A DNA stretch of 64,000 nucleotides from Balanoglossus misakiensis (Eukaryota > Hemichordata): the NCBI GenBank assembly GCA_040954595.2, contig CM082588.2, positions 11,780,001 through 11,844,000 of the forward strand, given 5' to 3'. Below, piece after piece: positions 26,059-35,927 of this stretch. The translations under genes were made by a program, and so were the position numbers. Positions within the stretch are counted from its first letter, which is position 1; each line of letters opens with the position of its first letter. The notes under the pieces were generated by a model. It worked only from the letters and a program-made list of their open reading frames with translations. It had not been told where the DNA came from and did no database searches.

Positions 26059-27230
26059 CAGTAGCCTTTGATTCTGACTTGCTGCTGCTGCTTTCGTCTT
26101 CTTTTACGTTTTTTCTTATTTTCTTTGCTTTGGGTCAATGACAACAGTGGTGGCGATTCAGCAGACAATTCAGAGAAATTTTCTCTTGATGTGTCATAAC
26201 GCCGGTCCTCGCCACCTTCAATATCCGTTACATCACCTTCACTGACACTAGTATCGTTTTGTCTATCGTCTCTGTTCTCTTTTAAGAACGCTAAAATTGA
26301 GCTTTGTGATTTAACGCTCGAGCTCGAGGGCTCAGGTGCTTTGTTTGCCAGACTTTGCGGTTTCTCAACACGGTCTTCGTCCCCCGTTTCACGCCTGGAT
26401 GTTCCTTGTAACGGTGTGCTGTCACTTTCTAGTCTCGATACCGCATCGGCAGGATTCGTAGACCTTTTCTGCATTGTGTATTTGGTGGACTGAGACGTTA
26501 ATTCTTCGTGTACCTGAGAAGTCATACAATTTCTTGCAATATGCCCCTCTCTTTTACAGAGTCTGCATTTGATTTGTCCAGTGCAATTGTACGCAGTATG
26601 TCCCTCCTCTAAGCATTTGCCGCATCGTGGCTGCGTCTCCGCTGTGGATTGCTTATAAATAATCTTCGCGTAAAATGCACCGATCTTAACCTGAGCTGGT
26701 AATGGTGTCTTTGGTTTTTCGATGAACACAGTTCGATCCCCATTAAGAATGTTTGTCAACTTGCCTTCTAACCTCCATTTCTGTCTAGATATATCTGTTT
26801 TGAGCTTACAGCCCAAACCAGTAAGTGTAGCGGCAATAGCATCATCATCGTGTGACAATGGTAGATCTTTTATCGTTAATCTTAACCAATCTTCATGAAA
26901 CTCTCTTCGGAAGGGATTTCGCCCCCACAGCTCTATCGACTTCCCGCGTAGTGTGAGTCCATGTTGTAACAAAATTGTCCGGTCTGCTTCGTCATTCATA
27001 TAAATACGCCACAGACCTCTTATCCGTTGCAACCCTTCCAAGCTGCCGATGGTGACAACTTCTGAAACGGCTGCTATAATATCCTTACCTCTTAGCCATT
27101 GATTACTGTCCCTGGGAACTATGTCCGACTGCTTCAGAAAGACGGGTAGAACTCCTACTTCACCGTCTTTGTCTTGCAGGCGTTTGGTCGTCACCACCTG
27201 CGAATAACTGGCTTTGTCTCTGACGGCCAT
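26058..27230 (-). CDS. LINE ORF1: gag-like nucleic-acid-binding protein with two CCHC zinc knuckles
   Basis: An intact 390-residue frame starting with ATG. In LINEs of this group ORF1 binds element RNA and packages it into the ribonucleoprotein used for retrotransposition. Visible here are two C-x2-C-x4-H-x4-C knuckles at residues 203-216 and 222-235 (CGKCLEEGHTAYNC and CRLCKREGHIARNC). They follow a roughly 200-residue region that reads like the RNA-binding domain of Tx1-type ORF1. A low-complexity Ser/Glu-rich stretch comes after, and the C-terminus is strongly basic (Lys/Arg and Gln rich). Its TGA stop shares one base with the ATG of ORF2 (TGATG at 26,060-26,056), a layout that permits stop-start reinitiation. 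It is the only LINE ORF in this copy without visible damage. Confidence 0.88.
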   Translation of the reverse strand: MAVRDKASYSQVVTTKRLQDKDGEVGVLPVFLKQSDIVPRDSNQWLRGKDIIAAVSEVVTIGSLEGLQRIRGLWRIYMNDEADRTILLQHGLTLRGKSIELWGRNPFRREFHEDWLRLTIKDLPLSHDDDAIAATLTGLGCKLKTDISRQKWRLEGKLTNILNGDRTVFIEKPKTPLPAQVKIGAFYAKIIYKQSTAETQPRCGKCLEEGHTAYNCTGQIKCRLCKREGHIARNCMTSQVHEELTSQSTKYTMQKRSTNPADAVSRLESDSTPLQGTSRRETGDEDRVEKPQSLANKAPEPSSSSVKSQSSILAFLKENRDDRQNDTSVSEGDVTDIEGGEDRRYDTSRENFSELSAESPPLLSLTQSKENKKKRKRRRKQQQQVRIKGY

Positions 27231-27440
27231 GCTTGCTCGAGACCACGAAAACTAGCAAAATGTCTTTCTTCTGAGAATCAAAATGCTTCTTTGCTCTCGA
27301 GTTAGCTGCTAGTATCTATCCAAAAGCATATACCTTCAGTTTCGCCACAAAATTCACCGATTTCACGTGAAAAAACGATGAAAACTCTGAGCGTGCTAGA
27401 AATCTGCTTCCGTAGATGGCTGACTCTAGCGCCCTCCATC
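27231..27440 (-). other. LINE 5' untranslated region
   Basis: About 210 bp between the 5' target-site duplication and the ORF1 ATG. On the minus strand it begins GATGGAGGGCGCTAGAGTC. Its presence, together with the duplication, shows that the copy is not 5'-truncated. Internal promoters are expected here in LINEs, but no specific element was identified. Confidence 0.7.
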
Positions 27441-27453
27441 CAGACTGGCGTAA
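27441..27453. repeat. Target-site duplication, copy next to LINE 5' end
   Basis: Second copy of CAGACTGGCGTAA, continuing directly into satellite sequence GTTATCAACGG. It marks the 5' boundary of the minus-strand LINE, whose first bases read GATGGAGGGCGC on the minus strand. Confidence 0.93.
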
Positions 27454-30400
27454 GTTATCAACGGTGATTACGTCGGATTTCCTACGGCCTGGTTTAGCTG
27501 AAGCCCCGGCACTTTAGAGCGGAAACACGCGTACATTGACCACGATGATCAAGTCAGATCTCCTACGGCCTGGCTCGACTAAAACCCCGGCACACCATGA
27601 CAGACACTAGCGTTCGTTAGCAACGGTGATCAAGTCGGATTTCCTTCGGCCTGGCTCTGCAAAAGACCCGACACTCTAGTACAAAGATGTTGGCTAAGTC
27701 GGGCAAACCGAAGAGGGGAAGTCACAGCGGGTCAACACTCGACATTTGTTCGGGTAGGACTGCATTATTGCCTGTCAATTTATAGAGAAAGCCCGAATTT
27801 AACCAGGGCGTTTCAAACACCGACGTTAGTTGGGGGCACGGCCTGCAGTACTGCCGGGTAAGCTGACATCGGCGTACCGCATATAATGTAAGGGGGGGGG
27901 GGGAACAGAACGGTTCAATACTACATTTATTAGATATCAGCTAATTTTGGACAATCATCTAAAATCTAAATCATTTTTTCATATTTGGATATCTGATGAT
28001 GTATCAAATTTCTATTATATGTAAAGATGGTGCTGATTATAAAAAATGCACTCTGAATGAGCTGATTTAATACAAAATTGCGTTTTATTCGTTTTTGCAC
28101 CAAAAAGGTCATTTTTAGGCAAAACATTCTTTATTTTTTTTAATTCGGTGACCTGATCATATACAAACAATTGCTTGTATGTTAAAAGTTTTTATGACTT
28201 TTAAAAGCAGTGACACTGGCGGCATTCAACACGAAAATAACAATTTTAACCACAATTTGGTCAAAATGGTAAATTTTTGAAAATTACAAAAAATACCTGT
28301 TTTCTACATTTTCGGAAATCTGATGGAGTATAGAATCCTCTTCGTATATATATATCGATACAAATTCCACAAAAAACGGCCAATTTGGCTCACCGCAGAC
28401 AATTTTTTTTTAATTCGGTGACCTGATCATATATAAACAATTGCTTGTATGTTAAAAGTTTTTATGACTTTTAAAAGCAGTGACACTGGCGGCATTCAAC
28501 ACGAAAATAACAATTTTAGCCACAATTTGGTCAAAATGGTAAATTTTTGAAAATTACAAAAAATACCTGTTTTCTACATTTTCGGAAATCTGATGGAGTA
28601 TAGAATGCTCTTCGTATGTATATATCGATACAAATTCCACAAAATACAGTCTAATTTGGCTCACTGCAGACAAAATTGCGTGTTACCAAATTTTCCTTGA
28701 AAATGTCATTTTTAGAAAAAAATAAAAAACCTTTGTTCTTCGAATTTGGTGCCCTGATCATATATGACATGTTGATTGTATGTTAAAACTTTCGACCTCT
28801 CCAAAAATGCAGAGATATTGACGGAATTCAAGAAAAAATAGCCATTTTGGCCATATTTTGACAAAAATGGTAATTTTTTAAAAAATCATAAAAAATTAAC
28901 TCTTTTCTTCATTTTCGGAAATATTATGGAGCATGAAGTGTCGTTCTCTTGTAAAAAGTGCTGCAAATTCCAGAAAAGGTGGTATAATTTGAATCACCCA
29001 AGACAAAATTACCATTTTCGACTTTTTTTCGAAAAATTGTCTTTTTTACAAAATAAATAAGAATAAATTCTTTTCTTAGTTTCAAACGGGTAGAGATACT
29101 TTCCACACGGGTTTTCTAACATTGAATTCCCGTTCATCAACTCAGATTTCCTACAGCATAAGTCGGCTAAAACCCAGACACTCTAGAGCAGAAACAGTTG
29201 CACACTGGTAACGTTGAACAAGTCGATTTTTCTACGGCCTGGCTCGGCTAAATCTCCGTCACAATATGACAGACACTAGCGTATGTTAGCAACGGTGATC
29301 AAGTCAGATTTCCTACGGCCTGGTTTAGCTGAAGCCCCGGCACTTTAGAGCGGAAACACGCGTACATTGACCACGATGATCAAGTCAGATCTCCTACGGC
29401 CTGTCTCGACTAAAACCCCGGCACACCATGACAGACACTAGCGTTCGTTAGCAACGTTGATCAAGTCAGATTTCCTACGGCATGGCTTGGCTAAAGCCCT
29501 GGCACTCTAGAGCAGAAACACGCCTACAGAGACCACGTTGATCTACTCACATTTCCTTCGGCCTGGCACGGCTGATGCCCCGTTACTATATATAGGACAC
29601 AGACTGGCGTAAGTTAACAACGGTAATCACGTTGGGTTTCCTACGGCCTGGCTCAGCTGAAGCCCCGGCACTCTAGAGCAGAAACAGGCGTACATTGACC
29701 ACGTTGATCAAGTCAGATTTCCTACGGCGTGACTCGGCTGGTGCACCGGCTCTATATGACACAGACTGGCGTAAGTTATCAACGGTGATTACGTCGGATT
29801 TCCTTCGGCCTGGTTTAGCTGAAGCCCCGGCACTTTAGAGCGGAAACACGCGTACATTGACCACGATGATCAAGTCAGATCTCCTACGGCCTGGCTCGAC
29901 TAAAACCCCGGCACACCATGACAGACACTAGCGTTCGTTAGCAACGGTGATCAAGTCGGATTTCCGTCGGCCTGGCTCTGCAAAAGACCCGACACTCTAG
30001 TACAAAGACGTTGGCTAAGTCGGGCAAACCGAAGAGGGAAAGTCACAGCTGGTCAATACTCGACATTTGTTCGGGTAGGACTGCATTATTGCCTGTCAAT
30101 TTATTGAGAAAGCCCGAATTAAACCCGGGCGTTTCAAACACCGACGTTAGTTGGGGGCACGGCCTGCAGTACTGCCGGGTAAGCTGACATCGGCGTACCG
30201 CATATAATGTAGGGGGGGGGGGGGGAACAGAACGGTTCAATACTACATTTATTAGATATCAGCTAATTTTCGACAATCATCTAAAATCTAAATCATTTTT
30301 TCATATTTGGATATCTGATGATGTATGAAATTTCCATTATATGTAAAAATGGTGCTGATTATAAAAAATGCACTCTGAATGAGCTGATTTTTAGTCAAAA

Positions 30401-33400
30401 CATTTTTTATTTTTTAATTCGGTGACCTGATCATATATAAACAATTGCTTGTATGTTAAAAGTTTTTATGACTTTTAAAAGCAGTGACACTGGCGGCATT
30501 CATCACGAAAATAACAATTTTAGCCACAATTTGGTCAAAATGGTAATTTTTGGAAAGTTACAAAAATACCTGTTTTCTACATTTTCGGAAATCTGATGGA
30601 GTATAGAATGCTCTTCGTATGTATATATCGATACAAATTCCACAAAAGACCGTTTAATTTGGCTCACTGCAGACAAAATTGCGGTTTACCAAATTTTCCT
30701 TGAAAATGTCATTTTTAGAAAAAAAAATAAAAAAACCTTTGTTTTTCGAATTTGGTGCCCTGATCATATATGACATGTTGATTGTATGTTAAAACTCTCG
30801 ACCACTCCAAAAATGGTAAATTTTTGAAAAATCATAAAAAATTAACTCTTTTCTTCATTTTCGGAAATATTATGGAGCATGAAGTGTCGTTCTCTTGTAA
30901 AAAGTGCTGCAAATTCCAGAAAAGGCGGTATAATTTGAATCACCCAAGACAAAATTGCAATTTTTGGACTTTTTTTCGAAAAATTGTCTTTTTTACAAAA
31001 TAAATAAGAATAAATTCTTTTCTTAGTTTCAAACGGGAAGAGATACTTTCCACACTGGTTTTCTAACATTGAATTCGCGTTCATCAACTCAGATTTCCTA
31101 CAGCATAAGTCGGCTAAAACCCTGACACTCTAGAGCAGAAACAGTTGCACACTGGTAACGTTGAACAAGTCGATTTTTCTACGGCCTGGCTCGGCTAAAT
31201 CTCCGTCACAATATGACAGACACTAGCGTACGTTAGCAACGGTGATCAAGTCAGATTTTCTACGGCATGGCTTGGATAAAGCCCCGGCACTCTAGAGCAG
31301 AAACACGCGTACAGAGACCACGTTGATCAAGTCTGATCTCCTACGGCTTGGCTCGACTAAAACCCCGGCACACTATGACAGACACTAGCGTTCGTTAGCA
31401 ACGTTGATCAAGTCAGATTTCCTACGGCATGGCTTGGCTAAAGCCCTGGCACTCTAGAGCAGAAACAAGCGTACAGAGACCACGTTGATCTACTCACATT
31501 TCCTTCGGCCTGGCACGGCTGATGCCCCGGCACTATATATAGGACACAGACTGGCGTAAGTTAACAACGGTAATCACGTCGGGTTTCCTACGGCCTGGCT
31601 CAGCTGAAGCCCCGGCACTCTAGAGCAGAAACAGGCGTACATTGACCACGTTGATCAAGTCAGATTTCCTACGGCGTGACTCGGCTGGTGCACCGGCTCT
31701 ATATGACACAGACAGGCGTAAGTTATCAACGGTGATTACGTCGGATTTCCTTCGGCCTGGTTTAGCTGAAGCCCCGGCACTTTAGAGCGGAAACACGCGT
31801 ACTTTGACCACGATGATCAAGTCAGATCTCCTACGGCCTGGCTCGACTAAAACCCCGGCACACCATGACAGACACTAGCGTTCGTTAGCAACGGTGATCA
31901 AGTCGGATTTCCTTCGGCCTGGCTCTGCAAAAGACCCGACACTCTAGTACAAAGACGTTGGCTAAGTCGGGCAAACCGAACAGGGAAAGTCACAGCGGGT
32001 CAACACTCGACATTTGTTCCGGGAGGACTGCATTATTGCCTGTCAATTTATAGAGAAAGCCCGAATTTAACCAGGGCGTTTCAAACACCGACGTTAGTTG
32101 GGGGCACGGCCTGCAGTACTGCCGGGTAAGCTGACATCAGCGTACCGCATATAATGTAGGGGGGGGGGGAACAGAACGGTTAAATACTACATTTATCAGA
32201 TATCAGCTAATTTTGAACAATCATCTAAAATGTAAATCATCTTTTCATATTTGGATATCTGATGATGATGTATGACATTTCCATTATATGTAAAAATGGT
32301 GCTGATTATAAAAATGCACTCTGAATGAGCTGATTTAATGCAAAATTGCGTTTTATTCGTTTTTGCACCAAAAAAGTCATTTTTAGGCAAAACATTCTTT
32401 ATTTTTTTAATTCGGTGACCTGATCATATATAAACAATTGCTTGTATGTTAAAAGTTTTTTTGACTTTTAAAAGCAGTGACACTGGCGGCATTCAACACG
32501 AAAATAACAATTTTAGCCACAATTTGGTCAAAATGGTAAATTTTTGAAAATTACAAAAAATACCTGTTTTCTACATTTTCGGAAATCTGATGGAGTATAG
32601 AATGCTCTTCGTATGTATATATCGATACAAATTCCACAAAAGACCGTCTAATTTGGCTCACTGCAGACAAAATTGCGTTTTACAAAATTTTCCTTGAAAA
32701 TGTCATTTTTAGAAAAAAAAATAAAAAAACCTTTTATCTTCGAATTTGGTGCCCTGATCATATATGACATGTTGATTGTATGTTAAAACTTTCGACCACT
32801 CCAAAAATGCAGAGATATTGACGGAATTCAAGAAATAATAGCCATTTTGGCCATATTTTGACAAAAATGGTAAATTTTTAAAAAAATCATAAAAAATTAA
32901 CTCTTTTCTTCATTTTCGGAAATATTATGGAGCATGAAGTGTCGTTCTCTTGTAAAAAGTGCTGCAAATTCCAGAAAAGGCGGTATAATTTGAATCACCC
33001 AAGACAAAATTACCATTTTCGAATTTTTTTCGAAAAATTGTCTTTTTTACAAAATAAATAAGAATTAATTCTTTTCTTAGTTTCAAACGGGTAGAGATAC
33101 TTTCCACACGGGTTTTCTAACATTGAATTCCCGTTCATCAACTCAGATTTCCTACAGCATAAGTCGGCTAAAACCCTGAGACTTTAGAGCAGAAACAGTT
33201 GCACACTGGTAACGTTGAACAAGTCGATTTTTCTACGGCCTGGCTCGGCTAAATCTCCGTCACAATATGACAGACACTATCGTACGTTAGCAACGGTGAT
33301 CAAGTCAGATTTTCTACGGCATGGCTTGGATAAAGCCCCGGCACTCTAGAGCAGAAACACGCGTACAGAGACCACGTTGATCTACTCACATTTCCTTCGG

Positions 33401-33767
33401 CCTGACACGGCTGATGCCCCGGCACTATATATAGGACACAGACTGGCGTAAGTTAACAACGGTAATCACGTCGGGTTTCCTACGGCCTGGCTCAGCTGAA
33501 GCCCCGGCGCTCTAGAGCAGAAACAGGCGTACATTGACCACGTTGATCAAGTCAGATTTCCTACGGCGTGACTCGGCTGGTGCACCGGCTCTATATGACA
33601 CAGACTGGCGTAAGTTATCAACGGTGATTACGTCGGATTTCCTACGGCCTGGTTTAGCTGAAGCCCCGGCACTTTAGAGCGGAAACACGCGTACATTGAC
33701 CACGATGATCAAGTCAGATCTCCTACGGCCTGGCTCGACTAAAACCCCGGCACACCATGACAGACTA
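27441..33767. repeat. Satellite array 1, right part
   Basis: The same satellite resumes after the retrotransposon, in the same phase, and continues with unit marks at 28916, 30862 and 32917. The array stops abruptly inside an 81-bp subrepeat after GACAGAC near 33,767. The unit interrupted by the LINE would be about 2.32 kb without it, because a roughly 271-bp piece of the AT-rich half is duplicated (28,141-28,412). The next unit (1946 bp) carries two small deletions, near 30,390 and 30,813. Confidence 0.95.
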
Positions 33768-33973
33768 TGGAAAGCCGTTGGGGACCCCCGACAATTCTCT
33801 CAATACATGGGTAAAGTCCATAGACAAATGATAGGAACGCATATGCTGAAAATATGACGCACATTGGGTGCCGACGCCATAATCTAAAATGCCGGTAACA
33901 ACCAAATTTTTGCCGACACCTTTACTCAATCTACCGGCGCCGACAAAATCACAACCGGTGATTTGATGAGTTC
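33768..33973. other. Unique spacer between satellite 1 and the minisatellite
   Basis: About 205 bp that match neither the satellite nor the minisatellite. It begins right after the broken 81-bp subrepeat. A minus-strand open frame crosses it, but no domain or codon pattern supports a gene. Confidence 0.5.
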
Positions 33974-34360
33974 TCGCATCGGCGTTTCTACAGAGTTGTC
34001 GCATCGGCGTTTCAGCTAGAGTTTTCTCGCATCGGCGTTTCTGGAGAGTTTTCTCGCACCGGCATTCTACACATGCGCATTGGCGTTTCAGCTAAAAAGT
34101 TTTCTCGCATCGGCGTTTCTGGAGAGTTTTGTCGCACCGGCATTCTACACATGCGCATTGGCGTTTCAGCTAAAGAGTTTTCTCGCATCGGCGTTTCTGG
34201 AGAGTTTTGTCGCGCCGGCATTCTACACATGCGCATTGGCGTTTCAGCTAAAGAGTTTTCTCGCATCGGCGTTTCTGGAGAGTTTTGTCGCGCCGGCATT
34301 CTACACATGCGCATTGGCGTTTCAGCTAAAGAGTTTTCCCGCATCGGCGTTTTCTCTGAT
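33974..34360 (+). repeat. 78-bp minisatellite with 26-27-bp internal repeats
   Basis: Regular units start at 34,073, 34,151, 34,229 and 34,307 with ATGCGCATTGGCG. Each unit is three related pieces of about 26 bp built on CGCATYGGCGTTTC followed by an AGAGTTTT-type ending. Less regular copies precede from 33,974. Because 78 is a multiple of 3, all frames stay open on both strands, which creates spurious repetitive reading frames here. Each unit carries ATTGG (an inverted CCAAT box) next to TGCGCA. A last TGAGCATGCGCAGT at about 34,365-34,378 resembles an NRF1 site. Confidence 0.9.
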
Positions 34361-34420
34361 TTTCTGAGCATGCGCAGTCACCACTGCAAACAGAACTTGT
34401 GGAGCGAAGTTGTAGTGAAG
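34360..34420 (+). promoter_or_regulatory. Candidate promoter edge and non-coding first exon
   Basis: Downstream of the minisatellite the sequence GCATGCGCAGTCAC (NRF1-like, a motif common at CpG promoters) is followed by about 45 bp that end in GTGAAG|GTAAGA. That is a strong 5' splice donor at 34,421. This fits a short untranslated first exon of a plus-strand gene, either the BTB gene or the UBX-like gene further on. The transcription start and the exon it joins to are inferred only. Confidence 0.35.
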
Positions 34421-35718
34421 GTAAGAAAAGTTATGTTCGTTTGTCAAGTCTTTTCCGCTAGTTTCCTGCGAATCCACTGTCTCGTCTGTGTTATCTTTTT
34501 TAATTTACTGTTTCCTAAACTCTTTTCGTGAACAAATTCTCTGGTTAGTTTACGTATTTCAGCCGATCATCCACAGAGAAAGTTCTCAACTTGAAATGAT
34601 TGCTATTGATATGCTAATATGGCGCTCGCACGAAGTTAACTGAATGTCCATTTTGGGTGAGGGTCAGAGTTCGCTGGCTGGCTGTGTGGAAATCTTACTG
34701 GTACTCCTTGGAAAAGTGGCTGCAATTTGTAAACGGACAAAAAATTTTGTTCAGGAATTTAGTTTGGGAACAGAAAATAGTCAGTTCAGGGAGGTATAGG
34801 TCATTTTTTACTGTTCAAATGTTAACCCAAGTTGGGTTCCTGTTGGGAGTCCATAGCTGTTTGTTTTATGAGCCTACAGATAGTGAAACTGATAGTGACA
34901 CAGCTGAAAAAACATGGGTTGATTACATTATTGGTTGGTTTCTATGGACACCTGCATTTCAATTAGATGTGGTGTTCTTGTTTTCATGTATAATGTTTGC
35001 ACCTAAAGTGGTAAATTTAGGAACAAGTCTGCAGACCTTTTTCAGCAACAGTCAAAACGCAACTGTGTCATAATAATGCACTGGAATATGTTGAAAAGCT
35101 GAAAAAAAGAGAGTTCAACATAATTTAGAAAAGAACAAAAAGAAATGTAACAGATGATATACACTGTCATGGAATCTCCATGAATTTGATTGAACTCTTT
35201 ATTTGAACTTTGACTTTTCTTTCTAATGACATTCATGTAAATTTACATGATTTATTCCGATTTACCAACCAATTTATAAACTGTAATTTTTTTCACTATA
35301 ATGCCCCAATTTCGACTATGATATTTCACATTTGAATAAGGTATGATAAAATAAACAACTTTTGACAGTTAAGTTTACTACAGAAATTAAAAGAAACTTC
35401 ATCAAGAAGTCGCCAGATTTCATAACCGTTCATAGATTTCTGTCTGGGACAAATATAACCCAATTTGTTTCCATGTTTATTTGTTTTTCTAGTTTTGATG
35501 CAATAAGCCTGTTGTATATGTAATACTTGTCTGTGCATTTTTTGAGAACAATTAGAATTTCCTACCAAAATGGTAATAAACTGATAAAATGAACAATCTA
35601 ACAATTCAGATATTTTCCAATATAATTAGGATACAGTTAGGCCCTGAGCTATTCAGTTTGTGTCGATATACAACTAAACTGATACAATACTGGTGTTATA
35701 CCTTTGTTACACTTGCAG
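34421..35718 (+). other. Probable intron/intergenic stretch, no recognised gene
   Basis: AT-rich sequence. A possible acceptor TACGTATTTCAG lies just before 34,563. A plus-strand frame stays open to 35,073 but opens without an ATG. It encodes a Trp-rich, partly hydrophobic sequence with no family resemblance that I recognise, so it is left uncalled. The stretch ends at the acceptor TTACACTTGCAG (35,717-35,718). Confidence 0.4.
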
Positions 35719-35927
35719 ACATCATGTTACTGGCCCAAAAATTGCAAACTTGATATAGAAACCAAGAGACTGTAGCAAATGATGTCATCCTTCGCTTCAG
35801 AGATGGTCAGACGAGAAGGGCCCATTCATTGGTGTTGTGTCTTTTTTCGGATGTGTTTGCCGCCCGTTTGCATTCGGAATGATCCAACGACAAAACCATT
35901 GATTGTTCTGACTTTGATCCCTTACTC
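35719..35927 (+). pseudogene. N-terminal BTB/POZ part of the BTB-BACK-PHR gene, broken by two TGA codons
   Basis: After the acceptor CTTGCAG an ATG at 35,724 opens the frame that continues without shift into the BACK-PHR frame. It reads like a BTB domain start: ANDVILRF, then RRAHSLVLC, then FAARLHSE. It is crossed by TGA at 35,751-35,753 and TGA at 35,880-35,882. BTB domains mediate dimerisation and often cullin-3 binding. Both stops could arise from CGA by CpG deamination. Alternatives are a decayed paralogue, a truncated protein starting at 35,928, or stop readthrough. No intron borders that would remove the stops were found. Confidence 0.7.

Larger units (their letters stand above)
22415..27440 (-). 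mobile_element. Full-length Tx1/L1-like non-LTR retrotransposon
   Basis: A 5,026-bp insertion interrupts a satellite unit. It is flanked by the 13-bp direct repeat CAGACTGGCGTAA (22,402-22,414 and 27,441-27,453), which is the satellite's own sequence. Read on the minus strand it has a roughly 210-bp 5' leader, ORF1 with two zinc knuckles, and an ORF2 with APE-type endonuclease, reverse transcriptase and a C-terminal zinc-finger region. An AATAAA follows, then an A-rich tail (the T-rich run at 22,415-22,450 on the plus strand). The order and motifs match the L1/Tx1 group. ORF2 has two frameshifts and a changed catalytic residue, so this copy is probably inactive. Confidence 0.93.

Noticed and set aside
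1-33767. rDNA spacer or CENP-B box in satellite 1
   Set aside because: No 18S, 5.8S or 28S sequence and no match to the TTCG....A..CGGG box was found by eye.
1-33767. CRISPR-like array from the regular 81-bp repeats
   Set aside because: The repeats are tandem without unique spacers, in a eukaryotic setting with no cas genes.
34012-34531. Repetitive open frames on both strands over the minisatellite
   Set aside because: The 78-bp period is divisible by three, so frames stay open by arithmetic; no protein family resemblance.
34657-35073. 138-codon Trp-rich plus-strand frame
   Set aside because: No ATG at its start, no recognised domain, and no clear splice borders that would join it to a gene.
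35751-35882. UGA as selenocysteine in the BTB gene
   Set aside because: BTB domains have no known selenocysteine, the positions are not Cys in the family, and no SECIS-like element was noticed. Simple decay is more likely.
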